Notes: generated by a model from the letters alone, not told the origin. 64,000 nt of DNA from Blastocatellia bacterium UBA7656 (GCA_002483445.1 DLHY01000163.1:77906-141905); one strand, 5' to 3'; counted from the first letter of the stretch, positions 8,350-15,602 are shown. Numbers and translations are program-made.

Positions 8350-8775
8350 ATGTTCGTACTCGATACCGATCATATCAGCCTGATGGAATGGAACACAGGC
8401 TCCGCGCGGCAACGTCTGTTGCGCCGACTGAGCGCAGTTCCACCGGATGAGGTTTTCACGACCATCGTGACTTACGAAGAGCAGACGCGCGGCTGGATGG
8501 CTTACACGGCCCGTGCGCGCACGACCGCCCAGCAGGTCGAAGCGTATCGCAAGCTGGAACGCCATCTTGATCTCTATCGTGGTATTCAAGTGTTGGGATT
8601 CGATGAGCGTGCCGGGACTGAATTCGATCACTTGCGGGCCTTGCGTCTTCGCATCGGCGCGATGGATTTGAAGATCGCCTCTATCGCACTGGCGCACAAT
8701 GCGCCAGTGCTGACCAGAAACCTCAAGGACTTCAGCCGTGTGCCTGACCTGCGCGTTGAAGATTGGACAGAGTAA
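8350..8775 (+). CDS. PIN-domain ribonuclease toxin T3 (VapC family)
   Basis: The 141 residues are the same length as T1 and share its motifs: FVLDTDHISLM at the N-terminus, TYEEQTRGW, RIGAMDLKIASIAL and VLTRNLKDFSRV, so all four acidic positions expected for PIN nucleases are present. It is predicted to cut RNA. Divergence from T1 is concentrated in the middle third, the part expected to contact the antitoxin and the substrate, so the two modules may have become insulated from each other. A decayed kinase tail follows. Confidence 0.88.
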   Translation: MFVLDTDHISLMEWNTGSARQRLLRRLSAVPPDEVFTTIVTYEEQTRGWMAYTARARTTAQQVEAYRKLERHLDLYRGIQVLGFDERAGTEFDHLRALRLRIGAMDLKIASIALAHNAPVLTRNLKDFSRVPDLRVEDWTE

Positions 8776-8777
8776 GT

Positions 8778-9001
8778 AGCCGCGTCCCACGAGGCATTCG
8801 AGATGACGGGGCGGCTGGAAAAGAGAAGTTGCTGGCCGTTATCAGCGACGAATCGTTAGGATTTGATTGGCTGCCGAAAGACGCAGAAACACCGGCACGA
8901 GTCTTGAGCGGCGATGACCTTGAATCGTCGTTCGCTCGACTGTAGCGATCAGGCGAAGACAACTGGGCATCGCTATCGCCTTATTTCGAGGCCATTGCCT
9001 G
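8778..9001 (+). pseudogene. fragment of kinase DUF4384 tail, copy 3, decayed
   Basis: This is a third copy of the kinase 3' end. A run of five G in the kinase (ATGACGGGGGCGG) is four G here, causing a frameshift. A TAG replaces a Gln/Ala codon after SSFARL, and the last 20 codons are diverged (NWASLSPYFEAIA). It is the most degraded of the three copies, so this end of the array may be the oldest. Confidence 0.82.
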
Positions 9002-9061
9002 ACGAGATGCGCTATTAGGCGGATGGCAATCGCAAACAAACTTAGCAAAGGAATGTCGAGT

Positions 9062-10483
9062 ATGAATGAAGCTCAACAACGAATTGATCAGCTAAGTTCT
9101 ATGGTTGTTTCGCTCTATCAGAGTGGACAGTATGAAGAAGCAATCAAGTACGCTACCCAGTCTGTTGACTTAACTCGACATATTTTTGGCGAGCAGCATC
9201 CAGACTTTGCCCAAAGCCTCAACAACCTGGCTGGGTTGTACTACTCAATGGGCGACTATGCTGCTGCCGAGCCGCTCCACAAACAGGCGATGGAGATTTA
9301 TCGAGTCGCGCTTGGCGAGCAGCATCCGTCTCAGCAGCAAGCGACGAACGAAGACATCGGCATTCAATTGCGCGAAGCGATCTTTACTCCGCTCCTCAAA
9401 GCCATCGGCAATCGAAAGCGGTTGCTGATTTCTCCCGACGGCGACCTCTCGCGGTTGCCCTTCGAGGTCTTGCCTGCACAAGACGGGCGGCGATTGATCG
9501 ATGAATACCGAATCAGCTACCTGGGCGCAGGGCGCGATGTGGTTCGGTTCGATTTCAAATCAAACCGTGAGCCTGCTCGCTCGCTCGTCGCAGCCGATCC
9601 CGATTTCGATTTCGGCGCGAAAGTTACTCATGCCGAAGCTGCGGCAGGCACGGGCCGCCGCTCGCTCGATCTCAAACGCGACGCGATGCGCTTTAACCGC
9701 TTGCCCGGCACAAGGGTCGAAGGCCAAAGCATCGCCTCCATGCTCGATGCCGAGCTTTGGACTGAGGACGCGGCTTTAGACGCTCGTCTGAAGCGTTGCC
9801 GCTCGCCCCGCATCCTGCACCTTGCAACGCACGGCTTCTTCCTCGAAGACCAGAAACGCGACCCGAACGAAGACCGTTTCGGCATGGGCGCGATGAGTTT
9901 CTCGGAAACCGGGATGGAGCGGCTCACAGGTTCGCGTTTGGAAAATCCACTGCTTCGCTCAGGACTCGCGCTTGCAGGCGTGAACACATGGCTTGAGAAA
10001 GGCGAATTGATGGAAGAAGCCGAAGACGGGCTTCTCACGGCGGAAGACGTTTCGGGGCTTGACCTGCTCGACACAGAGCTTGTCGTCTTGTCTGCGTGCG
10101 AGACGGGACTCGGCGAAGTGCGCACAGGCGAAGGAGTGTTCGGACTCCGCCGCGCGTTCGTGCTTGCGGGGGCAAGGACGCTGGTGATGAGTTTGTGGAA
10201 AGTTCCCGATGAGCAGACACAGGAGTTGATGGAGGATTTCTATCGTCGCATTCTCGCGGGCCAGCCTCGCGCCGATGCACTGCGCGAGGCTCAACTGGCG
10301 ATGAAAGCAAAGCACCCGGAGCCTAAGTATTGGGGTGCGTTCATCTGTGATACTGCTGGCGAATTTGGGAAATGTCCGACAAGCTGGCAGCTTGTCGCGG
10401 GCTGCGCAAAGCGTCGGTGGCGGGAAACAACGACAAGCTGGCAGCTTGTCGGACATTGCGCAGCGCATCTTCAGGCTGACTGA
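9062..10483 (+). CDS. short TPR-CHAT protease with altered C-terminus
   Basis: A CHAT domain is a caspase/separase-like cysteine protease. The catalytic His lies in ILHLATHGFF and the Cys in VVLSACETGLGE, near residues 258 and 345. The N-terminus has two TPR units (FAQSLNNLAGLYYSMGDYAA; GEQHP signature). I start at MNEAQQRIDQ because AAAGGA lies ten bases upstream; an ATG at 9023 is possible. TPR-CHAT proteins usually carry several TPRs and a long linker, but here the second GEQHP is joined almost directly to the CHAT domain, suggesting internal loss. The last ~45 residues come from a 147-base insertion. Without it the protein would end FICQGYDGPLLPHASI at 10547. Confidence 0.85.
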   Translation: MNEAQQRIDQLSSMVVSLYQSGQYEEAIKYATQSVDLTRHIFGEQHPDFAQSLNNLAGLYYSMGDYAAAEPLHKQAMEIYRVALGEQHPSQQQATNEDIGIQLREAIFTPLLKAIGNRKRLLISPDGDLSRLPFEVLPAQDGRRLIDEYRISYLGAGRDVVRFDFKSNREPARSLVAADPDFDFGAKVTHAEAAAGTGRRSLDLKRDAMRFNRLPGTRVEGQSIASMLDAELWTEDAALDARLKRCRSPRILHLATHGFFLEDQKRDPNEDRFGMGAMSFSETGMERLTGSRLENPLLRSGLALAGVNTWLEKGELMEEAEDGLLTAEDVSGLDLLDTELVVLSACETGLGEVRTGEGVFGLRRAFVLAGARTLVMSLWKVPDEQTQELMEDFYRRILAGQPRADALREAQLAMKAKHPEPKYWGAFICDTAGEFGKCPTSWQLVAGCAKRRWRETTTSWQLVGHCAAHLQAD

Positions 10484-10497
10484 ATTCGCCAGCAGTA
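10351..10497. mobile_element. 147-bp MITE-like insertion in CHAT gene
   Basis: The ends are perfect 15-base inverted repeats (TACTGCTGGCGAATT). The flanks are TCATCTGTGA (left) and TCATCTGTCA (right), a 10-bp target duplication with one mismatch. Inside are two 27-base arms, 10371-10397 and 10431-10457, inverted to each other with a single central mismatch. Each contains the palindrome ACAAGCTGGCAGCTTGT. Deleting the element and one target copy restores an open reading frame from the CHAT gene to a stop at 10547. Confidence 0.82.
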
Positions 10498-10640
10498 TCA
10501 TCTGTCAGGGTTACGACGGGCCGCTTCTACCGCACGCTTCGATTTAAATTGGCGGCGGCAGACAAAGCCATGACTCTGCCGTATGATTAAGCGGGTTGCA
10601 GATGAGACATTCTACGGAAAGTTTATCAAGGAGTTGATTG

Positions 10641-11042
10641 ATGCATAATCGAGCGAGCCGGAACGAGGCTGGAGATGTTCAGCGAATCGCGTCACCGCAG
10701 GCGCTCACTCCAAGCCAGCGGCGGAAACAGATACGACTCGTGTGTGATGCGATTGCTCGTGAATTCCATCCCGAAAAAATAGTGCTTTTCGGCTCCTACC
10801 CCTGCGGCAAGCCGCGCCCCGACTCGGATGTCGATCTGCTTGTGATTATGCCTTTCGAGGGAAGCCCGTTTAGGCAGGCTTCTTTAATTCTAAGCCATGT
10901 GGTGCGCGCAGTGGGCGTGCTGCCGATGGACTTGCTCGTGCGCACGTCGGAGCAGGTCGGAGAGAGATTGCAGATGGGCGACAACTTCATGCGCGAGATC
11001 GTCGAGCGCGGTAAGGTTATGTATGAAGCCGACCACGCTTGA
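10641..11042 (+). CDS. minimal nucleotidyltransferase (MNT), MntA-like
   Basis: This 133-residue protein starts at the ATG after AAGGAG. The nucleotidyltransferase signature is complete: VLFGSYPCGKPRPDSDVDLLV gives the G-S motif and the two metal-binding Asp of the DxD pair, and a third acidic residue is expected in PMDLLV. In MNT-HEPN (HepT/MntA) toxin-antitoxin systems this protein AMPylates and silences the HEPN ribonuclease. The partner gene overlaps its last 20 bases in another frame, exactly as in such operons, but is frameshifted, so MntA may now be without a target. Confidence 0.88.
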   Translation: MHNRASRNEAGDVQRIASPQALTPSQRRKQIRLVCDAIAREFHPEKIVLFGSYPCGKPRPDSDVDLLVIMPFEGSPFRQASLILSHVVRAVGVLPMDLLVRTSEQVGERLQMGDNFMREIVERGKVMYEADHA

Positions 11043-11407
11043 GTGGATCAGCAAAGCGGAGGATGATTGGCACGTCGCCGGGATGAGTTATCGCGCCCGC
11101 AAGCATCCGAGCTATGATGCAGCCGCCTTTCATGCCCAGCAGTGCGCAGAAAAGTACCTCAAAGCCAGGCTGGAAGAAGCAGGCATCGCCTTCGCCCGGA
11201 CGCATGACCTGCGTGCTGCATCAGATGGTTCTCGCTATCGAGCCAGGATGGGCAGGCTTGCAACCCTTTCTGATCTCACTCAATCCTTTTGCTGTCGCAT
11301 ATCGCTATCCCGGCATTTCGGCTACCAGAGCCGATTCCAAAGATGCGCTGAAGAACTGTCGTGAAGTGCGTCGCGTCATCCGAACGAGCTTCGGCCTGCC
11401 AGTGTAA
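11023..11407 (+). pseudogene. HEPN-domain protein, frameshifted (HepT-like)
   Basis: The start ATG is inside the MNT gene, and the first 65 codons give LEWISKAEDDWHVAGMSYRA and AAFHAQQCAEKYLKARL, the classic first half of a HEPN (PF05168) domain, ending at THDLRA. Around 11218 the homologous reading moves to the next frame (HQMVLAIEPGWAGLQPFLIS ... CREVRRVIRTSFGLPV) and runs to a stop at 11407. A two-base loss or one-base gain explains this. The joined length of about 127 residues equals a normal HEPN protein. The toxin is therefore probably inactive unless the frameshift is a sequencing error. Confidence 0.82.
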
Positions 11408-11445
11408 GGCAATTGAAAACCAGGCTTGACGAAAACCTCGCGCGG

Positions 11446-11510
11446 TGAGTTTATCAATAAGCTATGAAACTGATTTTCATGGGTACACCCGAATTCGCCG
11501 TTCCCTCGCT
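11446..11510. repeat. right 65-bp direct repeat (overlaps fmt start)
   Basis: This partner of 3951-4015 is 92% identical. It begins 18 bases before the fmt ATG and ends inside codon 16, so it carries the fmt leader and N-terminal coding sequence. Confidence 0.9.
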
Positions 11511-12444
11511 CTCTCGTCTCATCCTTGACGGTCACGAGGTCGCCGCCGTGTTCACTCAACCCGACAAGCCCGCAGGACGCGGCAACAAACTTCATCCGCC
11601 GCCTGTCAAAACGCTGGCGCTCGATCACGGCATCGCTGTTCATCAGCCTGCGAAAATAAAAACAAATGAAGAAGTGCGCCGAGTGTTCGAGCAGATCGCG
11701 CCGCGCGCCTGCGTGGTCGCGGCCTACGGTCGCATACTGCCTGAATGGATGCTTGCTATCCCTGAGCTTGGCTGCATCAACGTCCATGCATCGCTGCTGC
11801 CGCGATACCGGGGAGCAGCGCCGATCAACTGGGCCATAGCCCGCGGCGAACGAGAGACGGGCATCACCATAATGCAGATGGATGCGGGTATGGACACCGG
11901 GCCGATTCTCGCAACGCGCGCAACCCCGATAGGCGAGGAGGAAACCGCGCCTGAACTTTCAGTCCGGCTCTCTCAAATCGGCGCAGAGCTTCTTTCACAA
12001 ACTCTGCCACTCGTCGAGCGCGGCGAGATCAAGCCTGTCAGTCAAAACTCGGACGAAGCCACTTACGCGCCTATGCTCAAACGCGAAGACGGCCTGATCG
12101 ACTGGCGAATGACTGCGCAAGAGATAGCCCACAGAGTGCGAGGCTTTCAGCCCTGGCCCGGAACCTTCACCTTTTTCCGTGGTGGCAGATTGATGCTCTG
12201 GAAAGCGCGCGAAGCTGATTTTCAACATCACGCCGAACCCGCGACTATTATCCATCTGGAAAAATCCGGCGTCGCTGTGGCGTGCGCCGATGAGACGGCC
12301 CTCGTCATCGAAGAGATTCAGATCGAAGGCAAACGAAGGATGTCGGCTAAGGATTTTATAAACGGCTCTCGCCTTTCGGTCGGTGACCGCATCACTGACG
12401 AAAGCGCGTGGCGCGAAAGCAGGGGCGAAAAATCGACGTCTTGA
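11464..12444 (+). CDS. fmt: methionyl-tRNA formyltransferase
   Basis: Fmt transfers a formyl group from 10-formyl-tetrahydrofolate to Met-tRNA, making the initiator tRNA. The 326-residue protein is full length. GTPEFAVPSL is at the N-terminus and the folate-binding/catalytic signature INVHASLLPRYRGAAPINWA is near residues 104-123, including the conserved Asn and His. The C-terminal OB-like domain follows (VRGFQPWPGTFTFF). The leader has no strong ribosome-binding site. The usual partner def (peptide deformylase) is not upstream: the position is occupied by the accessory block. The first 16 codons lie in the right-hand direct repeat. Confidence 0.96.
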   Translation: MKLIFMGTPEFAVPSLSRLILDGHEVAAVFTQPDKPAGRGNKLHPPPVKTLALDHGIAVHQPAKIKTNEEVRRVFEQIAPRACVVAAYGRILPEWMLAIPELGCINVHASLLPRYRGAAPINWAIARGERETGITIMQMDAGMDTGPILATRATPIGEEETAPELSVRLSQIGAELLSQTLPLVERGEIKPVSQNSDEATYAPMLKREDGLIDWRMTAQEIAHRVRGFQPWPGTFTFFRGGRLMLWKAREADFQHHAEPATIIHLEKSGVAVACADETALVIEEIQIEGKRRMSAKDFINGSRLSVGDRITDESAWRESRGEKSTS

Positions 12445-12487
12445 CATAACCGGCCTGCGCTCGATTATAATGATCACGGCATTTTAG

Positions 12488-12590
12488 ATAAGGGGAGTAG
12501 ATCACTCTACCGATGAAGTCGTCAGGACGACCGCCCAGCCAGGCGGTTCGGCTCATCGGCGCGGGCAGCAGATGCCCACGGATCGAGACC
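12488..12590 (+). ncRNA. yybP-ykoY (Mn2+) riboswitch 1
   Basis: The aptamer opens with AAGGGGAGTAG and closes with ATCGAGACC, the two conserved halves of the yybP-ykoY manganese riboswitch loops. Between them lie several hairpins (CCGATGA...TCATCGG enclosing GTCGTC/GACGAC and CCGCC/GGCGG; then GGGC/GCCC). A terminator that reuses GAGACC follows, and htpX starts 56 bases later. In studied members Mn2+ binding turns expression on. Confidence 0.85.
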
Positions 12591-12624
12591 TTTTGCGGCA
12601 ATTCGCAAAAGGTCTTTTCCTTTT
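12586..12624 (+). terminator. riboswitch-linked intrinsic terminator
   Basis: Perfect 12-base arms (AGACCTTTTGCG / CGCAAAAGGTCT) around a GCAATT loop are followed by TTTTCCTTTT. The left arm overlaps the conserved GAGACC of the aptamer, so metal binding and terminator formation should be mutually exclusive. Confidence 0.85.
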
Positions 12625-12645
12625 GCGCTAAAGGAGAATGTGAGT

Positions 12646-13515
12646 ATGAATCGAATCAAAACCGTTATGCTGCTTGCGGCGCTTACGGCCCTCTTTCTCT
12701 TCATCGGGCAGGCGCTCGGAGGACGGACGGGACTCATCATCGCCATCGTTTTTACGGGGCTGATGAACTTCGCGAGTTACTGGTGGTCGGACAAGATAGT
12801 TTTGCGAATGTATGGCGCGCAGGAAATCAGCGAATCGGACGCGCCCGATCTCTTCCGCATCGTGCGCGAACTCGCTTTGCGCGGCAGTATGCCTATGCCA
12901 AAGGTTTACATTATCCCGGAAGAAACGCCCAACGCTTTCGCTACAGGGCGCAATCCTCAACACGCCGCCGTTGCAGTCACACAGGGACTACTGCAACTTC
13001 TCAGCCGCGAAGAGCTATCGGGAGTCATAGCTCACGAGCTTGGACACGTTCGCAATCGCGACACGCTGATTATGACCGTCGCGGCGACAATCGCGGGCGC
13101 GCTCAGTCATCTGGCAACGATGGCGATGTGGGGCGCTTTCTTAGGCGGTCGCTCGGATGATGATGATGACGGCGGCAGTCCTTTGGGCGGATTGCTCTCG
13201 ATCATACTCGCGCCGATAGCAGCGGCTCTGATTCAGATGGCCATCTCGCGCTCGCGCGAATTTATGGCCGATGAAGAAGGCGCGCGTCTTTCGGGCAATC
13301 CTTTGGCTCTCGCCTCCGCGCTTCGCAAGATCGAATCGTGGAGCCAGCGTTTGCCGATTCATTCAGGTTCGCCCGCGACGGCGCATCTGTTCATCATCAA
13401 TCCGTTTTCGGGCGGCGGGATGATGTCTTTATTCAGCACGCATCCTTCGACCGAGGCTCGCATAGAGCGGCTCGAAGAGATGGCCCGTCAGGGCATTGCG
13501 ATGACAGCGCGTTAA
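12646..13515 (+). CDS. htpX: membrane zinc metalloprotease HtpX
   Basis: HtpX is an M48 protease of the inner membrane that removes misfolded membrane proteins. The 289-residue protein starts at the ATG nine bases after AAGGAG. Two membrane helices occupy residues 6-45, the zinc motif HELGH is at 130-134, another hydrophobic hairpin is at 143-165 and 180-202, and the third ligand Glu is in SREFMADEEGA (about 205). A short Asp/Gly-rich loop (DDDDDGGS) is between helices. It is preceded by riboswitch 1, so expression probably responds to Mn2+. A second riboswitch begins 31 bases after its stop. Confidence 0.94.
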   Translation: MNRIKTVMLLAALTALFLFIGQALGGRTGLIIAIVFTGLMNFASYWWSDKIVLRMYGAQEISESDAPDLFRIVRELALRGSMPMPKVYIIPEETPNAFATGRNPQHAAVAVTQGLLQLLSREELSGVIAHELGHVRNRDTLIMTVAATIAGALSHLATMAMWGAFLGGRSDDDDDGGSPLGGLLSIILAPIAAALIQMAISRSREFMADEEGARLSGNPLALASALRKIESWSQRLPIHSGSPATAHLFIINPFSGGGMMSLFSTHPSTEARIERLEEMARQGIAMTAR

Positions 13516-13545
13516 TATTCCTGCTCCGGCAGGTCTGTAAAAAAC

Positions 13546-13636
13546 AACAGGGGAGTAGATCACCCTTCGCGGTTCGGTGAAATCGTCAATACGGCTGCTG
13601 CCACGCGGCCCGGTTCACCGGCAAAGGATCGAGACC
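13546..13636 (+). ncRNA. yybP-ykoY (Mn2+) riboswitch 2
   Basis: It has the same conserved halves as riboswitch 1: CAGGGGAGTAGATCAC at the start and GGATCGAGACC at the end. The middle differs (CGGTTCGGTGAA...TTCACCG stem with an inner CACGCGGCCCG part), so it is an independent copy and not a simple recent duplication of the whole leader. It precedes a three-gene operon ending in terC, the gene type most often controlled by this class. Confidence 0.87.
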
Positions 13637-13669
13637 TTTTGCGGCAATTCGCAAAAGGTCTTTTTCTTT
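13632..13669 (+). terminator. riboswitch-linked intrinsic terminator
   Basis: The 12-base stem and GCAATT loop (AGACCTTTTGCG / CGCAAAAGGTCT) are identical to those at 12586, followed by TTTTTCTTTT. It overlaps GAGACC of riboswitch 2. Confidence 0.86.
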
Positions 13670-13693
13670 TGCGAACAAGAAAGAGAGGGTGGA

Positions 13694-13915
13694 TTGGCAA
13701 AAATTTTATGGAGCAAATTGCGAGTCGCGACGGGATTGCTGATGATCGCGCTCGGCCTGGTGGGGCTGTTGGTGCCTATCATGCCGACCATTCCTTTTCT
13801 GTTTGCTGCCGTCGCCATGCTCGGTCGAGATCATCCGGCTGTTCGCCCGTTCACATCGCGGCTTGACCGATGGCGCGACCGTCGTCGCTCGCCGCGAACG
13901 GAAACTAAACTTTGA
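13694..13915 (+). CDS. small membrane protein, DUF454/PGPGW-like
   Basis: The 73-residue protein uses a TTG start with GAGAGGG just upstream; no better in-frame start exists downstream of the terminator. Residues 8-45 form a helical hairpin (GLLMIALGLVGLLVPIMPTIPFLFAAVAML) with the Gly/Pro-rich turn typical of DUF454 (YbaN-like) or PGPGW membrane proteins. A basic tail follows (RLDRWRDRRRSPRTETKL). It is the first gene after riboswitch 2 and is followed by the zinc-ribbon and TerC genes on the same strand, which suggests a role in the metal response, but no direct function is known. Confidence 0.7.
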   Translation: MAKILWSKLRVATGLLMIALGLVGLLVPIMPTIPFLFAAVAMLGRDHPAVRPFTSRLDRWRDRRRSPRTETKL

Positions 13916-14009
13916 TTCGATCATCGCGGGCCGCTGGCCCTGCGCAGGTTTAACTCATAAGCTCGCTCGCGCGGGCTTCAACAGATTACGCGAAAGAAAG
14001 GTGAAAACT

Positions 14010-14303
14010 ATGAATTGTCCTGCTTGCAATACGATGTTGAAGGTGTCTGACCGTCAGGGTGTCGAAATCGATTACTGCCCTTCGTGCCGCGGGGTGTGGC
14101 TTGACCGCGGAGAGTTGGACAAGATAATCCAGCGTGAATCGTCCGTTCGGCTCGATGATCGCAGAGACGATTATGATATGGACGACTCAGATGATGGCAG
14201 GCGCAGATACGGGAATGATGAGCGCGGAGACCGGCGCGACAGCTACGATAACAGGAAGCGAAAACGAGGGGGATTTTTCAGCGATCTGTTCGACTTCGAT
14301 TGA
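14010..14303 (+). CDS. TFIIB-type zinc-ribbon protein
   Basis: The 97-residue protein starts at ATG after AAAGAAAGG. Residues 1-40 carry CPACNTMLKV and DYCPSCRGVWLDRGEL, the four-cysteine ribbon of the zf-TFIIB (COG3809) family, which includes the typical GVWLDxGEL motif. The rest is a very acidic and arginine-rich, probably disordered stretch ending in RGGFFSDLFDFD. Family members are widespread but uncharacterised. Its position between a riboswitch-controlled membrane gene and terC makes a metal-related role plausible. Confidence 0.85.
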   Translation: MNCPACNTMLKVSDRQGVEIDYCPSCRGVWLDRGELDKIIQRESSVRLDDRRDDYDMDDSDDGRRRYGNDERGDRRDSYDNRKRKRGGFFSDLFDFD

Positions 14304-14393
14304 TCGCAACGATAACAGACAAGACCGGCAGCGCCGCATACCACTGTGAATGCGGCGCTGCAAAACACAGATATTTTATCGGAGCGAAATCGA

Positions 14394-15440
14394 ATGCAAA
14401 CTCATCTCTTTCCTTTTTCGGATTACTGGTGGTTTTACGCCGGGTTCACTTTGTTCGTCCTTCTGATGCTGGCGCTCGATCTGGGCGTTTTTCATCGCAA
14501 AGCGCACGCCGTCTCTTTTCGCGAAGCCGCCGCGTGGAGCGTCGCGTGGGTCGCGCTGTCGCTGGCTTTCAACTATCTGTTTTATCGTTACGCGCTGTGG
14601 AAGTTACCGCAGGACGCGCGGCTGATGAGCATTCCCGGTTTCGATCCGCAGGAAGCGGCCCGACTGGCGGGACTCGAATTCCTCACCGGCTATATAATCG
14701 AAAAGGCGTTGTCGGTTGATAACATCTTCGTGTTCGTTCTGATATTCGGCTACTTCGCGGTTCCTGCGATCTATCAGCATCGCGTTTTGTTTTACGGCAT
14801 CATTGGCGCACTGCTCTTTCGCGCCGCGTTCATCGCCGCCGGGTCGGCGCTCGTTCAGTATCACTGGATCATTATAATTTTCGGCGCGTTTTTGATCCTC
14901 ACCGGAGCGAAGATGCTGTTTATTTCCGACAAGGAGATCAAGCCTGAAAAAAATCTGCTGATTCGATTGTTCAAAAAACTCATTCCCGTCACGACTGAGA
15001 TGCGCGAACAGCGATTCTTCGTGATGAGCGGCGGCGCGCTTCATGCGACCCCGCTTTTTATCGCGCTTCTGTTCGTCGAAACGACCGATGTCATCTTCGC
15101 CGTCGATTCCGTTCCGGCGATCTTTGCCATCACAAACGAGCCTCTGATTGTGTTCACCTCGAATGTGTTTGCGATACTCGGATTGCGCGCGATGTATTTT
15201 CTTCTGGCGGGGGCCGTGGACAAATTCCACATGCTCAAATACGGGCTTGCGCTGGTTCTGATTTTCGTGGGATTGAAAATGGTATGGCTCAACGGACTCT
15301 GGGATGGCAAGTTTCCCATCGTTCTTTCGCTGGGCATCATCGTCGCCATCATCGCCGCATCCGTCATACTCTCTCTTCTCTTGCCCCGCAGCAAAGCGGC
15401 TTCGCCCGCCGCTGAAAAAATCGTCGAAGGCAGCGATTGA
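14394..15440 (+). CDS. TerC-family membrane protein (Alx-like Mn exporter)
   Basis: This 348-residue integral membrane protein belongs to the TerC/Alx family, members of which export Mn2+ and help metalation of secreted proteins. I start at MQTHLFPFSDYWWFY; a GTG at 14346 would add 16 residues. Several membrane helices are visible. Family motifs include LDLGVFHRKAH, EKALSVDNIFVFVLIF (conserved acidic/Asn metal-path residues), and VETTDVIFAVDSVPAIFAI near residues 225-245. It is the last gene of the operon after riboswitch 2. In other bacteria the same riboswitch class precedes alx/terC, which supports both assignments. Confidence 0.93.
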   Translation: MQTHLFPFSDYWWFYAGFTLFVLLMLALDLGVFHRKAHAVSFREAAAWSVAWVALSLAFNYLFYRYALWKLPQDARLMSIPGFDPQEAARLAGLEFLTGYIIEKALSVDNIFVFVLIFGYFAVPAIYQHRVLFYGIIGALLFRAAFIAAGSALVQYHWIIIIFGAFLILTGAKMLFISDKEIKPEKNLLIRLFKKLIPVTTEMREQRFFVMSGGALHATPLFIALLFVETTDVIFAVDSVPAIFAITNEPLIVFTSNVFAILGLRAMYFLLAGAVDKFHMLKYGLALVLIFVGLKMVWLNGLWDGKFPIVLSLGIIVAIIAASVILSLLLPRSKAASPAAEKIVEGSD

Positions 15441-15446
15441 CGAAAC

Positions 15447-15486
15447 AGCGGATGAAAGTGACTCTGCAAAGTCGCTTTCATCCGCT
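15447..15486. repeat. 40-bp hairpin element, copy 1
   Basis: Arms AGCGGATGAAAGTGACT and AGTCGCTTTCATCCGCT pair along 17 bases with one G-T, around a six-base loop. It lies right after terC and probably ends transcription. A closely similar hairpin is at 22936-22985. The rest of the 162-base gap up to 15603 holds nothing else. Confidence 0.75.
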
Positions 15487-15602
15487 TTGAGCAAATCCAT
15501 TTCGATTTTCCACACCTACAGGGCGCGAATCGATTTGCGCTCGCGGCTTTTCAATAACAGCGCGAGACGCTGAATATCAGAGATGCGCACAGTTCGAGCG
15601 GA

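Noticed and set aside
6974..8775. Restriction-modification or CBASS-like defence system in the block
   Set aside because: PIN nucleases, CHAT and MNT-HEPN are present, but no cyclase, methylase or known effector set was seen, so only separate modules are claimed.
10371..10457. Possible two-repeat CRISPR
   Set aside because: The two 27-base arms are inverted, not direct, and lie inside an element with inverted ends and a target duplication.
14604..15515. 303-codon open frame on the minus strand
   Set aside because: Shadow of terC; very rich in Asp, Glu, Arg and Lys, as expected for the reverse of a membrane protein gene.
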